Source: Candidatus Omnitrophota bacterium
GTDB lineage: Bacteria; Omnitrophota; Omnitrophia; Omnitrophales; JACQQS01
Length of the DNA: 45,944 nucleotides
Reading direction: 5' to 3'
NCBI GenBank assembly: GCA_016206925.1
Contig: JACQQS010000010.1
Coordinates: 1 to 45,944, forward strand
Numbering within the stretch: the stretch's first letter is position 1; every line of letters starts with the position of its first letter. Shown piece by piece: positions 32,074 to 38,847 of this stretch. The translations under genes and the position numbers were made by a program. Below the pieces are notes generated by a model that did not search any database, was not told where the DNA came from, and saw nothing but the letters and a program-made list of their open reading frames with translations.

Positions 32074-32745
32074 TTAGCGGTGAATAAGTTCCGCGGCGAT
32101 AAGCCTCAAAATATCCAGGCCGTTTAAAAGTGGGTTCATCTTTCGAATGCCGCCGATGCGTTTAGGCTCGCTGGCCGGAATTTCTGTCACCTTTAATTTC
32201 TGTTTGGCGGCGCGGATCGAAAGAATCGGTTCCATGCCGGCCCGCGGCACGTCGATATGCAATTTCTTCACGATATCTTTCTTGAAAGCGCGGAGCATGA
32301 CGAGTGAATCCGTGTAATGCCCGCCGAAGCAGATATTGATGAGTGTAGTGAACATCCAATTGCCAAATGCCGTTACGGGGTCATCATCCTCGCTCTTTGC
32401 GCCTTTTAGGTATCGCGATGCAATGACCATGTCGTAGCCTTCTTTCATTTTGTCGATAAGCGCCGGGATGACTTCAGGCAAAGAATTCCCGTCCGGACTG
32501 AAGGAAACGATGATGTCCCCCCGCGCAGTCTCCATAGCCTCACGGTACGCATTGGTAATTCCTTTCGATCTTTGCATGACCAGACGGTAACCCATCTTTT
32601 TGGCGTATTCAATCGTACCGTCCGTTGAATGCCCGTCCAGCACCAGAATCTCATCCGCCCATTCCCGCTTGATGCGCGGCATGATGGCTTTCATGCCTTC
32701 AATTTCATTTAAGGTAGGGACAAAAAGCGTTGTTTTCATTGACAT
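32074..32745 (-). CDS. Family 2 glycosyltransferase
   Basis: The 223-aa protein is a compact GT-A glycosyltransferase related to polyprenyl-phosphate sugar transferases (DPM1-like): TLFVPTLNEIEGMKAIMPRI, ILVLDGHSTDGTIEYAKKMG, RGDIIVSFSPDGNSLPEVIPALI, and VIASRYLKGAKSEDDD. The C-terminal part lacks the membrane helices seen in some relatives, although a short hydrophobic stretch (AFGNWMFTTLINICFGG) is present. It could load the sugar made here onto a lipid carrier or chain. It follows the GDP-mannose-dehydratase-like gene after an 80-base gap containing a strong hairpin. Confidence 0.87.
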   Translation of the reverse strand: MSMKTTLFVPTLNEIEGMKAIMPRIKREWADEILVLDGHSTDGTIEYAKKMGYRLVMQRSKGITNAYREAMETARGDIIVSFSPDGNSLPEVIPALIDKMKEGYDMVIASRYLKGAKSEDDDPVTAFGNWMFTTLINICFGGHYTDSLVMLRAFKKDIVKKLHIDVPRAGMEPILSIRAAKQKLKVTEIPASEPKRIGGIRKMNPLLNGLDILRLIAAELIHR

Positions 32746-32754
32746 TTGTCAGAT

Positions 32755-32813
32755 TTCCGCGTGCGCGGAATGACGACGGCGAACATTTCCGCGCTGGCGC
32801 GGAAATGTTCGCC
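32755..32813. repeat. Double palindromic repeat between GT2 and Gmd-like genes
   Basis: TTCCGCG-TG-CGCGGAA (32755-32770) is followed by a 16-bp perfect stem, GGCGAACATTTCCGCG paired with CGCGGAAATGTTCGCC around CTGG (32778-32813). It occupies most of the only sizeable gap inside the sugar operon. The stem could stall Rho or RNases and thus lower expression of downstream genes, or simply be an interspersed repeat; no T tract follows on either strand. Confidence 0.75.
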
Positions 32814-32825
32814 GCTACGCTTGTT

Positions 32826-33815
32826 TTATTTTCTTTCTTTAGCGATACGTTCACGCCAGTATTCCAAAAGGTGTTTGACGCTGTCTTCGAATTTGTGTTT
32901 TGGTTTCCAGCCGGTTTCCTTTGTAAATTTATCGACACAGGGGATCTGGAGCGTGACATCGGAAGGGCGGAGGAGAGCGGGATCGACCCTGCTTTTAACG
33001 GGTACACGGCTTTGTTTCTTGAGGAGTTCCAGAAATTCGCCGACCGTCAACGATCGATTTCCGCCGATATTGTAGGCTTCGCCGGGTTTACAGCGAATGA
33101 CAGCGACCCAATAGGCCTCCATAGCGTCACGAACGTCAATCATGGTTCGAACCGAGTCAAGATTCCCGTGAAGCAGTTCTTTCTCAAGGCCCGCTTCTAT
33201 TCGGGCGATCTGCTTGGCAAAGGAGGTGGCAAAGAGGTCGTCACGACGCGGATTGATGTAAGCAAACATGCGCGTTCGGATAATTTTCATGTTGTAGCTT
33301 CGGAAATAAGTAAATCCCAGAAGGTCCTGCGCTGCTTTAGAAACAGCGTAGGGGCTTAGAGGTCGTAGGGGACAATCTTCGCGAATAGGCACATTTTTTG
33401 GGTCTACTTGACCGTATACTTCGGAGGTGCTGCAAAGCTGAATCATTGGATCAATACCACCGAGCCGGATGGCTTCGAAAAGATTGCACGTACCCAGAAT
33501 ATTATTGCTGAGCACGGCTTGGGGATTGTCGAAGGAACTTCTTACGTTGGCATGTGAAGCGAGGTGAAAGACGCCGTCCGGTTTTACATTCCGGATGACG
33601 GAAAATACGGCCCCAAAATCGTTTAAATCACAGTCGTGCAGCTTAATTTTATCTTTGATCGCACTCAGGTTATTCAGCGATGTGGTGCTGTGCCAGCGGA
33701 CAATACCATGGACCTCTACCTGCGGCTGGTGCTTCACGATATATTCGGCGAGATAACTTCCGCCCGAGCCGGCTGCACCGGTAATTAGCGCTTTCCGAAT
33801 ATTTTTCTCCGTCAC
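32826..33815 (-). CDS. GDP-mannose 4,6-dehydratase-like SDR
   Basis: The 329-aa protein matches the GDP-mannose 4,6-dehydratase group: RKALITGAAGSGGSYLAEYI at the N-terminus, VEVHGIVRWHS (NADP-binding arginine region), the catalytic Thr-Ser-Glu in CSTSEVYG (129-135) and Tyr156/Lys160 in LSPYAVSK. The stretch GNLDSVRTMIDVRDAMEAYW is also seen in the reductase Rmd, so a 4-reductase role cannot be excluded. The expected reaction converts GDP-mannose, or GDP-D-glycero-D-manno-heptose, to the 4-keto-6-deoxy derivative. This would be the entry step of the pathway in this operon. It overlaps the preceding SDR gene by 4 bp. Confidence 0.88.
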   Translation of the reverse strand: MTEKNIRKALITGAAGSGGSYLAEYIVKHQPQVEVHGIVRWHSTTSLNNLSAIKDKIKLHDCDLNDFGAVFSVIRNVKPDGVFHLASHANVRSSFDNPQAVLSNNILGTCNLFEAIRLGGIDPMIQLCSTSEVYGQVDPKNVPIREDCPLRPLSPYAVSKAAQDLLGFTYFRSYNMKIIRTRMFAYINPRRDDLFATSFAKQIARIEAGLEKELLHGNLDSVRTMIDVRDAMEAYWVAVIRCKPGEAYNIGGNRSLTVGEFLELLKKQSRVPVKSRVDPALLRPSDVTLQIPCVDKFTKETGWKPKHKFEDSVKHLLEYWRERIAKERK

Positions 33816-34618
33816 GATGTTTTCACCTTCTGTTGCTGCGATTTTCTTTTCGGTAAGTCCTCCCTCAGGAATTGATCGATCATTTCTTCGGAGGTTTGTT
33901 TAAAGACGGGGAAGACCGAACTGATTTTCCTATTGACCATGTTTCCGGTTGAGTAACGGAACGTCCCGAAATTAACTTTTTTCCTGAGCATCTCCGCAAC
34001 CTTAAGCAGGCTGATATTCTCTCGCGAGCAGACATTGTATATGCCTTGAAGATTGCTTCCGACGGAAAATTTAATGAAATCGGCTACTTGGCTGTGCCGG
34101 ATGTAATTCATGACGGAATCCGCGCTCAAAGTGAGCGTGGGGCGGTCCTCCTCCGCGATTTTGATTAAGGAGTTTGGGCGCGCGTGGACGCCAAGCAGAG
34201 CGGCACAGCGGAGAATAAGGTAATTCCGGCATTTTTGCTTCACGAGCGCTTCGGAAATCAGTTTACAGACGGCGTAGAAATCGGGAGCCTTTTCGAGAGG
34301 AATATCTTCTTCCTCATGATGGGGATCCACGGTTTTCGGGTAAACACCGATAGAAGAAATGCATATGAATTTCTTATGCGGAATCTGAATCATCCGGTCC
34401 GTTAGAAAGATATTATCGTCGATGAACGGGAAGAGCGCGTCCGACTTCACCGCCTGCGGCCGGCGGGCTGCGCAGTGAATAATAATGTCAACACCTTCCT
34501 GCCGGAGGCGACCCATTTCTTCAAGCGGAGTATTGCGGCCGAGTCCTCTTCCGCCGAAGCACTCCTTTAAATGCTTTCCGAGGCCGCTTTCGTGTCCGCT
34601 AATTAGATAGGTCGCCAT
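33812..34618 (-). CDS. SDR (NAD-dependent epimerase/dehydratase-like) protein
   Basis: The 268-aa product is a short extended-SDR protein: TYLISGHESGLGKHLKECF stands in place of the usual Gly-rich motif, followed by IIIHCAARRP, FICISSIGVYP and YAVCKLISEALV, which supplies a YxxxK pair (Tyr and Lys both present). LILRCAALLGVHARPNSLI and IYNVCSRENISLLKVAEML continue the pattern. The N-terminal nucleotide-binding motif is atypical (GHESGLG), so cofactor preference is open. It is likely a reductase or epimerase on the pathway. It starts six bases after the next upstream gene and overlaps the Gmd-like gene. Confidence 0.8.
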   Translation of the reverse strand: MATYLISGHESGLGKHLKECFGGRGLGRNTPLEEMGRLRQEGVDIIIHCAARRPQAVKSDALFPFIDDNIFLTDRMIQIPHKKFICISSIGVYPKTVDPHHEEEDIPLEKAPDFYAVCKLISEALVKQKCRNYLILRCAALLGVHARPNSLIKIAEEDRPTLTLSADSVMNYIRHSQVADFIKFSVGSNLQGIYNVCSRENISLLKVAEMLRKKVNFGTFRYSTGNMVNRKISSVFPVFKQTSEEMIDQFLREDLPKRKSQQQKVKTS

Positions 34619-34624
34619 TTTCGC

Positions 34625-35617
34625 CTAAAAGAATTTTGCTTCCTTAAAAACGTTGTAGCGTTTATGAACGGCATCTTTGTTTTTCTTGTACCACTCCATG
34701 GTTTCGCGAATCCCTTCCTCAATGGAAATCTGGGGCTGAAATCCTAAGGCATGCGCTCTTGCCATATCCATCAACCGTAACTTATCACCGGAGGGTTTTG
34801 CCGTGTCCCAGATAACATCCGGCTTCTTGTCTAAATTCCGCACAATGATTTCCACGATGTTCCGGATTGTGGCGCCGTTTCCGGAGCCAAGATTGACGGG
34901 TTTTCCGGGCAACTTCTCCATGACCAGGAGCATTCCCTGCGCAACGTCCTTTGCGTGAATAAAGTCCCTGATGGCGGAACCGTCGCCCCAAACGGTGAGC
35001 GGATCTTCTCCGTCAAACGCTCTCCGTATGAGCGACGGGATGACCATGGCATTCTCGGGATCAAAATTATCGTAGGGGCCATAAACATTGGCCGGCCGCA
35101 CAATCGCAATGTCTTTCCAGCCGTATTCAATGGCATAAGCCTCGGCTTGCAGTTCGCCCATGCGTTTGGCCCACCCGGCAAAGCGGTCGTTTTCAGAGGG
35201 AAGCGTTTTCCATACATCATCCTCTTTGAAAATCTCGGCCGGCGCATAAACGCCAATCGTGCTCGTAAATAGATAACGCTTTACGCCCCTAACGCGGGCC
35301 GCTTCCATCATATTTGTGTTAAAAGTGATCGTTGGAACAAAAAAGCTGGCCGGCTTTTTAGCGGTCATGGCCGGCGAACCTTTGATTCCCGCCAAGTGAA
35401 AAACAAAATCAATCCCTTCGCAGGCGTCCAGGCAGTTTTCAAGTTTCATGAGGTTTGCTTGCTTAAATTCGGCCTTGGCGTGAGCGCGGGAAGGATCATC
35501 CAGCGAAGCGATTCGAACCCGCGCGCCTTTGTCGATGAGCATTTCGACCAGCGGCCGGCCGATCAATCCCGTGCCCCCGGTTACGAGAATTTTTTTACCA
35601 TGGAAAAAGTTCATCAT
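34625..35617 (-). CDS. SDR nucleotide-sugar enzyme, GDP-fucose synthase-like (second)
   Basis: The 330-aa protein has KKILVTGGTGLIGRPLVEML, VFHLAGIKGSP, LFTSTIGVYAPAEIF and the downstream VRPANVYGPYDNFDPENAMVIPSL and PLTVWGDGSAIRDFIHAKDVAQGM typical of GDP-fucose synthase-type reductase-epimerases. As in the gene at 31080-32054, the YxxxK tyrosine is not in place: DRFAGWAKRMGE has Ala four residues before the Lys (checked on the nucleotide sequence). Related enzymes normally read YGWAK. It is separated from the E1 beta gene by two bases. Confidence 0.86.
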   Translation of the reverse strand: MMNFFHGKKILVTGGTGLIGRPLVEMLIDKGARVRIASLDDPSRAHAKAEFKQANLMKLENCLDACEGIDFVFHLAGIKGSPAMTAKKPASFFVPTITFNTNMMEAARVRGVKRYLFTSTIGVYAPAEIFKEDDVWKTLPSENDRFAGWAKRMGELQAEAYAIEYGWKDIAIVRPANVYGPYDNFDPENAMVIPSLIRRAFDGEDPLTVWGDGSAIRDFIHAKDVAQGMLLVMEKLPGKPVNLGSGNGATIRNIVEIIVRNLDKKPDVIWDTAKPSGDKLRLMDMARAHALGFQPQISIEEGIRETMEWYKKNKDAVHKRYNVFKEAKFF

Positions 35618-35619
35618 TG

Positions 35620-36660
35620 CTAAAACGGCCCTTTAAATTTTTCTTCCCATGAGTAAAACGTTTCGCCTGACAGGTCTGTTTCCTCTAGGCCCAGCATTTT
35701 CTCAATCGTGCGTATGATGGTGACGGCGGAAGGATAAAATACATTCTCAAGCGGACGGGTTGTCGGACAGGGCGTATGCGCGAATCCGATGCGTTCAACC
35801 GGATTCTTTAATTTCCCGAAGCATGCCTTTGATACTTGCGCGGCTACTTCGGCGCTGAAGCCGCAGAAAATCCAATCGTAGTCGGCAACGATACAACGCC
35901 CCGTTTTCTTTACGGACTGAATGATCGTTTCGCCGTCCAAAGGATATATTGTCCTGGCATCGACCACTTCAAGCGATACCTTTCTTTTTGCGAGAATCTC
36001 GGCGGCTTTCATGGCTTCCACATTCATCCACGAGGTGGAAACAATGGTTACATCTTTCCCCTCGCGGTGAATTTTAGCCCGGCCCAGGGGGATTTTTGTC
36101 TCTAATTCCACTTCTCCCGACGCGTCGTAGAGCCAGCGGTGCTCAAGAAATATGACGGGATTATCGTCGCGGATAGATGAACGCAATAGGCCATAAGCAT
36201 CCTGCGGAGACGAGGGCATGACCACTTTTAAGCCGGGGATATGCGCGAAAACGCTTTGGAGCGATTTGCTGTGCTGAGCGCCCTGTCCCCAGCCCCGGCC
36301 GATGACGGCGCGGATAACCAACGGGACCTTTAATTGGCCTGCCGTGAGGTAATGCGCGTTGGCCACCATATTCACGATTTGATTCATGGCAAGTATCATG
36401 AAATCGACACGAATGTGCGTGTGAACGGGCCTCAGGCCGCTTATGGCCGCGCCGAGCGCAACGCCGGTCATGGCGTCTTCCGAAAGCGGGGTTCCAAAAC
36501 AGCGTTTGGGCCCGAACTTTTCCAGGAGACCCGCCGTGCTTCCAAAAATGCGTTTGTGATCAGGTACGTCAAGGCCGAAAACAAAGACATTTTCATCGGC
36601 GGCCATCTCGTCAGAGAGCGCATGATTTATAGCCTGTCTAAATGTCAGGGTTTCTTTCAT
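35620..36660 (-). CDS. ThDP-dependent E1 beta subunit (transketolase C-like)
   Basis: The 346-aa product is the beta chain of an alpha2-beta2 thiamine-diphosphate enzyme of the pyruvate/2-oxoacid dehydrogenase E1 type: LTFRQAINHALSDEMAADENVFVFG, the cofactor-activating glutamate in GTPLSEDAMTGVALGAAISG (Glu60 or nearby), FMILAMNQIVNMVANAHYLTAG, GWGQGAQHSKSLQSVFAHIPGLKVVMP and the C-terminal VSLEVVDARTIYPLD. The alpha chain is encoded two genes upstream, with the DegT gene in between. No lipoyl E2 or E3 gene is near, so oxidative decarboxylation is unlikely; a C2-transfer (acyloin-type) reaction is inferred. Its ATG overlaps the stop of the DegT gene by one base. Confidence 0.9.
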   Translation of the reverse strand: MKETLTFRQAINHALSDEMAADENVFVFGLDVPDHKRIFGSTAGLLEKFGPKRCFGTPLSEDAMTGVALGAAISGLRPVHTHIRVDFMILAMNQIVNMVANAHYLTAGQLKVPLVIRAVIGRGWGQGAQHSKSLQSVFAHIPGLKVVMPSSPQDAYGLLRSSIRDDNPVIFLEHRWLYDASGEVELETKIPLGRAKIHREGKDVTIVSTSWMNVEAMKAAEILAKRKVSLEVVDARTIYPLDGETIIQSVKKTGRCIVADYDWIFCGFSAEVAAQVSKACFGKLKNPVERIGFAHTPCPTTRPLENVFYPSAVTIIRTIEKMLGLEETDLSGETFYSWEEKFKGPF

Positions 36661-37856
36661 CAGAGACCATTCAATACTTCGCAGAGCCGCTTAATTTTTT
36701 CAAGCGGCAGACCGGGATAATTTCCGATGTAAAATCCGTAAAAGTGAATATGCTCTGTGTTGGGAAATTTTTTATGCTCTCTGTTGCCAAGCAATCGCCG
36801 CAAATAAGGCTGGCGCAATTGATTGCCTCCGCCGGACGTGCCGCGGCGGTACTCTACACTGCACCGGTCAAGCGCCGCCGTGACTTTTCGGGAAAATTGG
36901 GGATCCGGTTCTCTCAGCACGAGTGTAAATGCGTAATTACTTGCGCCGTCCAGCGCAAAATCGGTCCGGTACCGGGACACATCAAGATGCGTTAAAAAGA
37001 ATCTCAGATTTCTGTTTCGTTTTTTGATTTCCCCGTCCAGACGTTTCAAGTGGCTGCGGCCGATTACGGCGTTAATTTCGGCGCTGCGGACATTATATGC
37101 CGGAAACGCAAATATGAATTCCGGATTCAAATCGGGGAATTTTTTTCGATAGGAAGATTTTAATTTATCCGAGGCGGATTCCCGGACAAGGCCATGCGAC
37201 CGGAGCATGCGCACCGTTTCATATATTTTTCTGTCGTTGGTCGAGACCATGCCTCCTTCGATGGTGGTCAGATGGTGCGCGTAATAAAAGGAGAAATTCG
37301 AAGCGTGGCCAAAAGAGCCCACCTTTTTCCCCCTGAATGCGGCGCCGTGGGACTCGCAGGCATCTTCGATGAGAAGCACGTTGGCTTTCTTGATTCCGTC
37401 GAGCAATTTCTGACTGAGAGCATTGTAGCCCAATATGTGCGTGAGAAATACCGCCTTGGTTCGCTTGGTGATTTTCTCTAAGACCTCTGATTCATCCAAT
37501 CCCAGCGTGCGCGGATTAATGTCGGCAAAAACGGGTTTAAATCCGCATTGGATGACCGAAGCGATATCCGAAACCCATGTGAGGGGAGGAACGATAATTT
37601 CTCCCGTTCCGAAAATCTCGCGCAGGGCGGCCATGGTCACCAGGTTTGCGGATGAACCGGAATTTACCATGACGCTGTATTTCACGCCGAGCCATTTCGA
37701 CCACTCCCGCTCAAATGCGCCAACATTTTCAGACTGCGTTAACACAGGGTTCGTCTTCAAAAATTTGACGGCGGCATCCAAATCGGATGCCGAGATGTTG
37801 TTTTGCATCAGGGGCCAATTCAGTCCGCGGGGTTTAGCCATTTGCGCTAAAGACAT
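36660..37856 (-). CDS. DegT-family PLP enzyme with Lys-to-His change, ColD-like 3-dehydratase
   Basis: The 398-aa protein has the fold of sugar aminotransferases (NSGSSANLVTMAAL, PPLTWVSDIASVIQCGFKPVFAD, LLIEDACESHGA with the pyridine-binding Asp165). The Schiff-base lysine expected in SFYATKN-type motifs is replaced: SFYYAHHLTTIEGG has His194 at that position. The same substitution defines the 3-dehydratases ColD and E1/RfbH, which remove the C3 hydroxyl of 4-keto-6-deoxy sugars. The [2Fe-2S] cysteine cluster of RfbH-type E1 is absent, favouring the ColD type (GDP-linked substrate). GTSGGGNQLRQPYLRRL near the end agrees. It overlaps E1 alpha by 23 bp (or 8 bp if ATG 37841 is used) and touches E1 beta. 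Confidence 0.9.
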   Translation of the reverse strand: MSLAQMAKPRGLNWPLMQNNISASDLDAAVKFLKTNPVLTQSENVGAFEREWSKWLGVKYSVMVNSGSSANLVTMAALREIFGTGEIIVPPLTWVSDIASVIQCGFKPVFADINPRTLGLDESEVLEKITKRTKAVFLTHILGYNALSQKLLDGIKKANVLLIEDACESHGAAFRGKKVGSFGHASNFSFYYAHHLTTIEGGMVSTNDRKIYETVRMLRSHGLVRESASDKLKSSYRKKFPDLNPEFIFAFPAYNVRSAEINAVIGRSHLKRLDGEIKKRNRNLRFFLTHLDVSRYRTDFALDGASNYAFTLVLREPDPQFSRKVTAALDRCSVEYRRGTSGGGNQLRQPYLRRLLGNREHKKFPNTEHIHFYGFYIGNYPGLPLEKIKRLCEVLNGL

Positions 37857-38826
37857 GTTCGAAAAGCATGCTGGGGGACGGGAAAGGAGCGGATTTGGCT
37901 TTTTCTATGCTTTGCTTTATTTGCGCATCGACGGTACGGTTCACATTTGTTATTTCCTCTTCTCCCAAACCTTGCGACCGAGCCCAAATCCCGGCATGGG
38001 TCAGCGGATCTTTTTCCCGCAGGGTTTTTTCGTCCGGTCTTGAGCGGTATCCGGCGGCGAAATCTTCGTGCACACCCACGTGTTCCAGGTATCGGAAATA
38101 GTCAAAGCTGAGAAATGCCGGTTTGGGATCGCCGGCCATTTTTTCAATAACCGATCGCGCTGCTCCCATGATCCTTTGCGGCAGGTGGCCCGGCGCTTCG
38201 GCGGCGTGGCAGTCAAAGGCGCTTACGGTAGAAAGCGCCGACCTGGAACTTTGGCGGTCACGGACATGCGCGTGAATGGCGAGCTCGTTATTTTCACAAA
38301 CGAATAGGATGCGAAGTTTTTTGAGGCAGGCGAAGTTAAGGCTTTCCCAGAATGCGCCTTCCTCTAATGCGCCGTCGCCAAAAAAAACCGCCGTGTAGTT
38401 TCCGCTGTTCCTATACCAGTCTGCAAATGAAGCGCCCACCGCAGGGGGAATGGTCGTTCCCACCACGGCCGATGTAAGGAAAAGGCCGCTTTCCGGCGCG
38501 GTCAGATGCATGGATCCCGCAAGCCCGGAAGCACAGCCCGTTACGCGGCCATAAAGCTCGCCAAAAAAGCGGTCCGTGTTTTCGGTGACGGCCAAAAAAA
38601 GACTATGATTGCGGTACGTTCCGAATGTTTTTGTAGTTTCGGCCAGGCAGGCCAGCACGCACGCCGGGATGGCTTCGGCGCCGTTGGAAAGATGTACGGG
38701 CGTTTTCATTTGATCTTTCGCGTATTCGGACCGAATGGCCTCCTCGCACTTTCGCGCAAGATAAATCTTTCGATAAATACCCAGCGCTTTCTCTTTGGAG
38801 ATGGAAACGGAATGGGTTTGCTTCAT
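37834..38826 (-). CDS. ThDP-dependent E1 alpha subunit
   Basis: The 330-aa product is the alpha chain of a 2-oxoacid dehydrogenase E1-type enzyme. The thiamine-diphosphate motif is complete: GDG at 150-152 in VFFGDGALEEGAFWESLNFA and the closing NN at 179-180 in LFVCENNELAI. TYRNHSLFLA, GSMHLTAPESGLFLTSAVVGT and VGASFADWYRNSG follow the family. The C-terminal phosphorylation-loop region is present but atypical (HAHVRDRQSSRSALS). It pairs with the beta chain at 35620-36660. The DegT-type dehydratase gene is sandwiched between the two, with overlaps at both ends, so the three proteins are probably made in fixed proportion and act on one substrate. Confidence 0.9.
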   Translation of the reverse strand: MKQTHSVSISKEKALGIYRKIYLARKCEEAIRSEYAKDQMKTPVHLSNGAEAIPACVLACLAETTKTFGTYRNHSLFLAVTENTDRFFGELYGRVTGCASGLAGSMHLTAPESGLFLTSAVVGTTIPPAVGASFADWYRNSGNYTAVFFGDGALEEGAFWESLNFACLKKLRILFVCENNELAIHAHVRDRQSSRSALSTVSAFDCHAAEAPGHLPQRIMGAARSVIEKMAGDPKPAFLSFDYFRYLEHVGVHEDFAAGYRSRPDEKTLREKDPLTHAGIWARSQGLGEEEITNVNRTVDAQIKQSIEKAKSAPFPSPSMLFEHVFSANG

Positions 38827-38847
38827 AGGGTCAATGCGCGGAGGGTT

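Noticed and set aside
36660-37856. DegT-family protein as a sugar aminotransferase
   Set aside because: The PLP-binding lysine is a histidine, which is incompatible with ordinary transamination turnover and typical of 3-dehydratases.
35620-38826. E1 alpha and beta as part of a pyruvate dehydrogenase complex
   Set aside because: No lipoyl E2 or dihydrolipoamide dehydrogenase gene is near, and every neighbouring gene acts on nucleotide sugars. I kept the E1-type fold call but not the complex.
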